This document shows, piece after piece, positions 59,888 to 64,000 of a DNA stretch of 64,000 bases (its first letter is position 1; each line of letters starts with the position of its first letter). The stretch lies in contig CAZFNI010000005.1 in assembly GCA_964520655.1 (NCBI GenBank), positions 1-64,000 of the forward strand, read 5' to 3'. This stretch comes from JACQQW01 sp964520655. GTDB taxonomy: Bacteria > Omnitrophota > Gorgyraeia > Zapsychrales > Fredricksoniimonadaceae. The position numbers were made by a program, and so were the translations under genes. The notes under the pieces are model-generated. The model searched no databases. It was not told where the DNA came from and was given only the letters and a program-made list of their open reading frames with translations.

Positions 59888-61402
59888 ATGGCGAATCAAT
59901 TAAATCCAGATGAAGTAAGTTCAATTTTAAAAAGAGAACTGAGCGATTTCAAAAGTAAGGTTGAGACTTATGAGATCGGTACGGTGCTCAACGTCGGCGA
60001 CGGTATTGCACGTGTTCATGGTTTAAACAATGTCATGTCGGGTGAGATCGTTGAGTTTTCCAATGGTGTAAAGGGGATCGCGCTGAATTTGGAGCAGGAT
60101 AATGTTGGGGTGGCTGTATTCGGAGAGGATTATCTGGTCAAGGAAGGCGACGAAGTGCGCCGGACGGGTAAGATCGCCACAGTCCCTGCAGGCGAAGCCT
60201 TGTTGGGGCGTATTGTCGACGGATTAGGAACGCCAATTGATGGACAAGGTCCGGCAAAAGCAACATCCTATCAACAGATCGAGCTTAAAGCGCCGGGGAT
60301 CATCGATCGCAAGAATGTGCATGAACCCATGCAGACAGGGATCAAGGTTATCGATGCTTTGACGCCTATTGGCCGAGGGCAGCGTGAGTTGATCATCGGA
60401 GACCGCAAGACTGGTAAAACAACGCTTGCGATCGATGCGATCATTAACCAAAAAGGAAAAGGTGTTTATTGCTTTTATGTGGCGATAGGGCAAAAGAGGT
60501 CTACGGTTGTTCAAATTTATGAAAAGCTCAAGAAGTACGGGGCTATGGAGTATACGACCATTATCGCGGCAACCGCTTCTGATCCGGCCCCGATGCAATT
60601 TTTGTCCCCTTATGCCGGATGCGCGATGGCGGAATATTTCCGGGATAACGGCAAACATGCGCTGATTATTTATGATGACCTGACAAAACAAGCTCAGGCT
60701 TACCGTCAATTGTCATTATTGTTGCGCCGTCCGCCAGGACGGGAAGCATATCCTGGGGATATTTTCTATTTGCATAGCCGTTTGCTGGAAAGAGCGGCAA
60801 AGTTAAGTGATGCCAAGGGGGCGGGCAGTTTAACGGCTCTGCCGATCATCGAAACGCAGGCGGGTGACGTTTCGGCCTATATTCCGACGAACGTGATCTC
60901 GATCACGGATGGTCAAATATTTCTGGATACGGATCTCTTTAACGCAGGTCAGCGTCCAGCCATTAATGCAGGATTGTCTGTGTCCCGCGTCGGAGGTGAT
61001 GCCCAGGTCAAAGCCATGAAGCAAACAGCGGGAAGTTTGCGACTGGAATTAGCGCAATACCGTGAATTAGCAGCATTTTCACAGTTTGCCTCGGACTTAG
61101 ATCCGGCCACGCGCAAGCAGTTAGACCGCGGCAAGCGTTTGATGGAGTTGATCAAGCAGGGCATACAAGTACCTTTACCTGTGGTTAAGCAGGTCGCCAT
61201 CATTTACGCGGGTGTCAATGGCTACTTGGATGATATGCCTGTCGGAAAGGTCAAGGCATTTGAAGAGTATCTGCATATTCAGCTTGATGCTAAATACCAG
61301 TCCTTCGTGGAGATGTTCAACAAGAACTTGAGCATGACCGATGAGATCAAGGATGCGTTAAAGAAAATATTAACAGATGTTAAAGGGACGTTCGCAGGAT
61401 GA
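59888..61402 (+). CDS. atpA: ATP synthase subunit alpha
   Basis: Alpha carries the noncatalytic nucleotide sites of F1. The 504-residue protein has the N-terminal barrel with VLNVGDGIARVHGL, Walker A GDRKTGKTTLAID near residues 170-182, ALIIYDDLTKQAQAYRQLSL and the arginine-finger region VSRVGGDAQ. Length and motifs are standard. Coupled to atpG by ATGA. Confidence 0.97.
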   Translation: MANQLNPDEVSSILKRELSDFKSKVETYEIGTVLNVGDGIARVHGLNNVMSGEIVEFSNGVKGIALNLEQDNVGVAVFGEDYLVKEGDEVRRTGKIATVPAGEALLGRIVDGLGTPIDGQGPAKATSYQQIELKAPGIIDRKNVHEPMQTGIKVIDALTPIGRGQRELIIGDRKTGKTTLAIDAIINQKGKGVYCFYVAIGQKRSTVVQIYEKLKKYGAMEYTTIIAATASDPAPMQFLSPYAGCAMAEYFRDNGKHALIIYDDLTKQAQAYRQLSLLLRRPPGREAYPGDIFYLHSRLLERAAKLSDAKGAGSLTALPIIETQAGDVSAYIPTNVISITDGQIFLDTDLFNAGQRPAINAGLSVSRVGGDAQVKAMKQTAGSLRLELAQYRELAAFSQFASDLDPATRKQLDRGKRLMELIKQGIQVPLPVVKQVAIIYAGVNGYLDDMPVGKVKAFEEYLHIQLDAKYQSFVEMFNKNLSMTDEIKDALKKILTDVKGTFAG

Positions 61403-62265
61403 TCGGTATCAGGGAATATAATAAAAAGATCGGGTCTCTCAAAAATACCCGTAAGATGACAAAGACCATGAAAATGGTCTCTGCCAGTAAATTCAAAAGG
61501 GCCTACAAAGCTCAGTCCAATGCGCAGGAATATGCCCTAAAACTTGGCGATCTTGTTGCCCGTTTATCCTCATTCTCTGACGGCCGCCACCCTTTGATGA
61601 AAACAAAGAAAGTCAATAACAATGCCCTGATCCTTGTCGTTACCTCTGATAAAGGCTTGTGCGGAGGGTTTAACAATAATCTTGTCCGTGAGATCAAACG
61701 GTGGCATAAAGAAAATCCTTACAAATACACCAAGCTGGATTTTTCATTCTGCGGCAAAAGAGGGTATATGATGTTCCGCCGGCATGTGACCATAAAAACG
61801 TTCTTTGAAGATGTGACGGTAAAACCTTCGTTTAAGGATGCCCTCAGGGTTTCGGCAGATCTCAAAGAAAGGTTTATCAACGGGGAATATGATGAGGTGT
61901 ATATCGCTTATAATCGTTTTAATTCCCCATTGTCTCAAACACCTGTTATTGAAAAGATCCTCCCTTTAAGCACAGCCAATGCTCCCAAAGCAATTAATGC
62001 TTCTACCGGTGATTATGAATATGAACCCGCACAGCAGGAACTTTTTGATCTCTTGGTCCCGAAATTCTTGGATTTTAAGATCTTTTACACGTTCTTGGAA
62101 AATGCAGCAGGCGAACATGGGGCTCGTATGACCGCCATGGACAAGGCCTCATCGAACACGGCGGATCTGATCGACCGGTATACATTACTGCGTAACAGGG
62201 CGCGTCAGGCGGCAATTACGACAGAACTTATTGAGATCATTTCAGGTGCGGAAGCTCTTAAATAA
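61399..62265 (+). CDS. atpG: ATP synthase subunit gamma
   Basis: Gamma is the central rotor shaft. The 288-residue protein begins IREYNKKIGSLKNTRKMTKTMKMVS, contains VTSDKGLCGGFNNNL, and ends with the conserved helix AMDKASSNTADLIDRYTLLRNRARQ, all typical. No redox-regulating cysteine insert of the chloroplast type is present. Confidence 0.95.
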   Translation: MIGIREYNKKIGSLKNTRKMTKTMKMVSASKFKRAYKAQSNAQEYALKLGDLVARLSSFSDGRHPLMKTKKVNNNALILVVTSDKGLCGGFNNNLVREIKRWHKENPYKYTKLDFSFCGKRGYMMFRRHVTIKTFFEDVTVKPSFKDALRVSADLKERFINGEYDEVYIAYNRFNSPLSQTPVIEKILPLSTANAPKAINASTGDYEYEPAQQELFDLLVPKFLDFKIFYTFLENAAGEHGARMTAMDKASSNTADLIDRYTLLRNRARQAAITTELIEIISGAEALK

Positions 62266-62283
62266 ACAGGTAAAGGAAAAATT

Positions 62284-63690
62284 ATGGATAAAGCAACAGG
62301 AAAGATCACACAAGTATTAGGTGCGGTTATCGACGTATATTTTCCATCAGGGAATCTGCCGCCAATTGGAACGGCTCTTAAAACATCCAATAAGAACATC
62401 AATGATCTGCCCAATAACCTCACCCTGGAAGTGGCTCAGCATTTAGGCGATAACATTTTGCGTACCATTGCGCTGGACACCAGTGAGGGTTTGACCCGCG
62501 GTCAGGAAGTGATCTCAACCGGTGGCGGTTTGATGATGCCTGTTGGTGAAGGGACTTTAGGACGGGTCATGAACCTTTTAGGTGAACCGATCGATCAAAT
62601 GGGGCCGGTGAAGGCGGCAAAATATCTTCCCATTCACCGACACGCACCTGAAGTCGATGAACAGGAAACATCCACATCAATTTTAGTGACCGGCATTAAA
62701 GTTATTGATCTATTGGCCCCATACCGCAAAGGCGGAAAGATCGGTCTGTTTGGCGGGGCGGGTGTCGGTAAAACGGTCTTGATCCAGGAATTGATCAATA
62801 ACATTGCTAAAGAGCACGGCGGATATTCAGTATTTGCCGGTGTTGGTGAACGCACACGTGAGGGTACGGCCCTTTATAAAGAAATGAAGGAAGCAGGAGT
62901 TATTGACAAGACCTCCCTGATCTATGGACAGATGAATGAGCCTCCTGGAGCCCGTGCCCGCGTAGCTTTGTCGGCATTGACAGTTGCGGAATATTTCCGT
63001 GATGAAATGCGTCAGGATGTGCTTTTGTTTATTGATAATATTTTCCGTTTTACGCAAGCAGGCGCGGAAGTTTCGGCATTGCTTGGACGTATCCCGTCTG
63101 CGGTAGGGTATCAGCCGACGTTGGGAACAGACATGGGGGAATTGCAGGAACGCATCACGTCAACAAAAAATGGTTCTGTAACCTCTATTCAAGCTATTTA
63201 TGTTCCAGCGGATGATTATACTGACCCGGCGCCGGCAACGACATTCGCACATTTGGATGCAACGACAGAATTGTCCAGGCCGATCGCTGAACTTGGTATC
63301 TATCCGGCCGTTGATCCGTTAAGCTCATCTTCGACGATCTTATCGCCCGAAATCGTGGGAGAAGAGCATTATAAGATCGCACGCGGTGTTCAGGAGATCT
63401 TGCAGAAGTATAAGGAGTTGCAGGATATCATCGCGATCCTCGGGATGGAAGAATTATCTGAAGAGGACCGCTTAACGGTCGAACGCGCCCGCAAGATCCA
63501 GAAATTCCTGTCGCAGCCGTTCCATGTGGCAGAACAATTCACTGGTATCAAGGGTAAATATGTTCAACTGGCGGATAATATCCGTTCGTTCAAGGAGATC
63601 CTGGAAGGTAAACATGATGCTGTTCCTGAGCAGGCCTTTTACATGGTGGGCAGTATTGATGATGTTGTGGCGAAGGCGAAAACACTATGA
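62284..63690 (+). CDS. atpD: ATP synthase subunit beta
   Basis: Beta holds the catalytic sites. The 468-residue protein has Walker A GGAGVGKTVLI near residues 157-167, the catalytic glutamate region VGERTREGTALY, LLFIDNIFRFTQAGAEVSALLG and YVPADDYTDPAPATTF. AAGGAA precedes the ATG. Its stop overlaps atpC by ATGA. Confidence 0.98.
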   Translation: MDKATGKITQVLGAVIDVYFPSGNLPPIGTALKTSNKNINDLPNNLTLEVAQHLGDNILRTIALDTSEGLTRGQEVISTGGGLMMPVGEGTLGRVMNLLGEPIDQMGPVKAAKYLPIHRHAPEVDEQETSTSILVTGIKVIDLLAPYRKGGKIGLFGGAGVGKTVLIQELINNIAKEHGGYSVFAGVGERTREGTALYKEMKEAGVIDKTSLIYGQMNEPPGARARVALSALTVAEYFRDEMRQDVLLFIDNIFRFTQAGAEVSALLGRIPSAVGYQPTLGTDMGELQERITSTKNGSVTSIQAIYVPADDYTDPAPATTFAHLDATTELSRPIAELGIYPAVDPLSSSSTILSPEIVGEEHYKIARGVQEILQKYKELQDIIAILGMEELSEEDRLTVERARKIQKFLSQPFHVAEQFTGIKGKYVQLADNIRSFKEILEGKHDAVPEQAFYMVGSIDDVVAKAKTL

Positions 63691-63941
63691 GTTTTTCATT
63701 AAGTATCCTGACCCCAGAGGGAAAAGTGTATGAAGATACGGTGGATTCCTTGCTAGCCCCGGGTCTTCAAGGTGGTTTTGAGATCTATTCTAATCATCAA
63801 GCCATGTTAGCGGCTCTTAAAGTAGGGATGCTGCGTGTCCGCAAGGATGGCAAAGAAAATGCATTTAATTGCGCCAGCGGCATCCTTGAGGTCAAGCCGG
63901 ATCATCAGGTGCTCGTTTTGGTTGATTCTGCAACCACATAA
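63687..63941 (+). CDS. atpC: ATP synthase subunit epsilon, short form
   Basis: Epsilon links gamma to the c ring. The 84 residues (FSLSILTPEGKVYEDTVDSL, GGFEIYSNHQAMLAALKVG) cover only the N-terminal beta sandwich; the usual 130-140 residue protein also has a two-helix C-terminal domain that can rise into the hexamer and block ATP hydrolysis. A clean stop at 63939-63941 is followed 11 bp later by another start codon, so the domain is not encoded nearby. Confidence 0.92.
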   Translation: MSFSLSILTPEGKVYEDTVDSLLAPGLQGGFEIYSNHQAMLAALKVGMLRVRKDGKENAFNCASGILEVKPDHQVLVLVDSATT

Positions 63942-63952
63942 GCGAGGTGTCT

Positions 63953-64000
63953 ATGCCCGTCTTAACGGAAAAAAAACCGATCACGGTATTTAAGATCAAG
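63953..64000 (+). CDS. Start of an unidentified gene (partial)
   Basis: ATG at 63953, preceded by GAGGT, opens a frame that continues to the window edge (MPVLTEKKPITVFKIK). It lies 11 bp after atpC and so probably belongs to the ATP synthase transcript. Sixteen residues are too few to name it. Confidence 0.5.
   Translation, partial: MPVLTEKKPITVFKIK

Noticed and set aside
1..64000. Mobile elements, integrases, CRISPR arrays or horizontally acquired islands
   Set aside because: No transposase, integrase, direct-repeat array or abrupt change in composition or strand was seen; nearly every gap is under 100 bp.

Overview
This is a gene-dense bacterial chromosome segment. More than 60 protein genes are packed with 1-30 bp overlaps, and all are on the + strand except rpmB (L28). 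I saw no insertion sequences, phage genes, CRISPR arrays or rRNA. The best lineage guess is the candidate phylum Omnitrophota (OP3, PVC superphylum). It rests mainly on the 2439-residue exported protein at 29868-37187, whose N-terminal module I associate with large proteins of that group, and on the gene neighbourhoods; it is an inference and not proven by any one marker.

Layout. 1-1000: the tail of an unidentified gene, tRNA-Ala(CGC) and rsmE. 1000-5100: recA (textbook TTGACA-17-TATAAT promoter), recX, alaS. 5081-10810: translationally coupled hisD-B-H-A-F-I followed by trpE; hisG, hisC, hisE and the trpG/D/C/F partners are not here. 10830-18760: rpsP, yajC, a secDF fusion, a doubly truncated Mfd, a SurA-like isomerase, pdxA, rsmA, a YbgC-type thioesterase and a small zinc-ribbon protein. 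18755-23818: an M20 hydrolase, a DUF3108 protein, trpBA and an M16 protease. 23876-29831: a 57-residue protein with its own promoter, rsfS (apparently with an AUC start), argS, recJ, reverse-strand rpmB and an M3 oligopeptidase. 29868-37187: the giant gene. 37180-43764: an SpoU methyltransferase, DUF502, exonuclease III, an isochorismatase-fold hydrolase, acs, a PEBP protein and a TMTC-like membrane TPR protein.

43823-63941 is a bioenergetic block: sdhCAB, a 51-residue ORF, hemN-hemE-hemG, resB/ccsA (System II cytochrome c maturation), moeA-mobA, a two-receiver response regulator, a short hemA, and a complete F-type ATP synthase (atpI-B-E-F-H-A-G-D-C). Together these make heme, attach it to c-type cytochromes, supply molybdenum cofactor, feed electrons from succinate and use the resulting ion gradient, so the cell has genes for respiration even if other traits are reduced.

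Themes worth attention: (1) an exported giant protein containing a GlnD-derived linker-HD-ACT-ACT core without the nucleotidyltransferase; (2) domain-trimmed housekeeping proteins (Mfd without its UvrA-binding and C-terminal domains, HemA without its dimerisation domain, epsilon subunit without its C-terminal hairpin); (3) -10 boxes 6-8 nt before start codons lacking Shine-Dalgarno sequences, suggesting leaderless mRNAs; (4) strong enrichment of GATC, largely from isoleucine ATC codons after codons ending in G.
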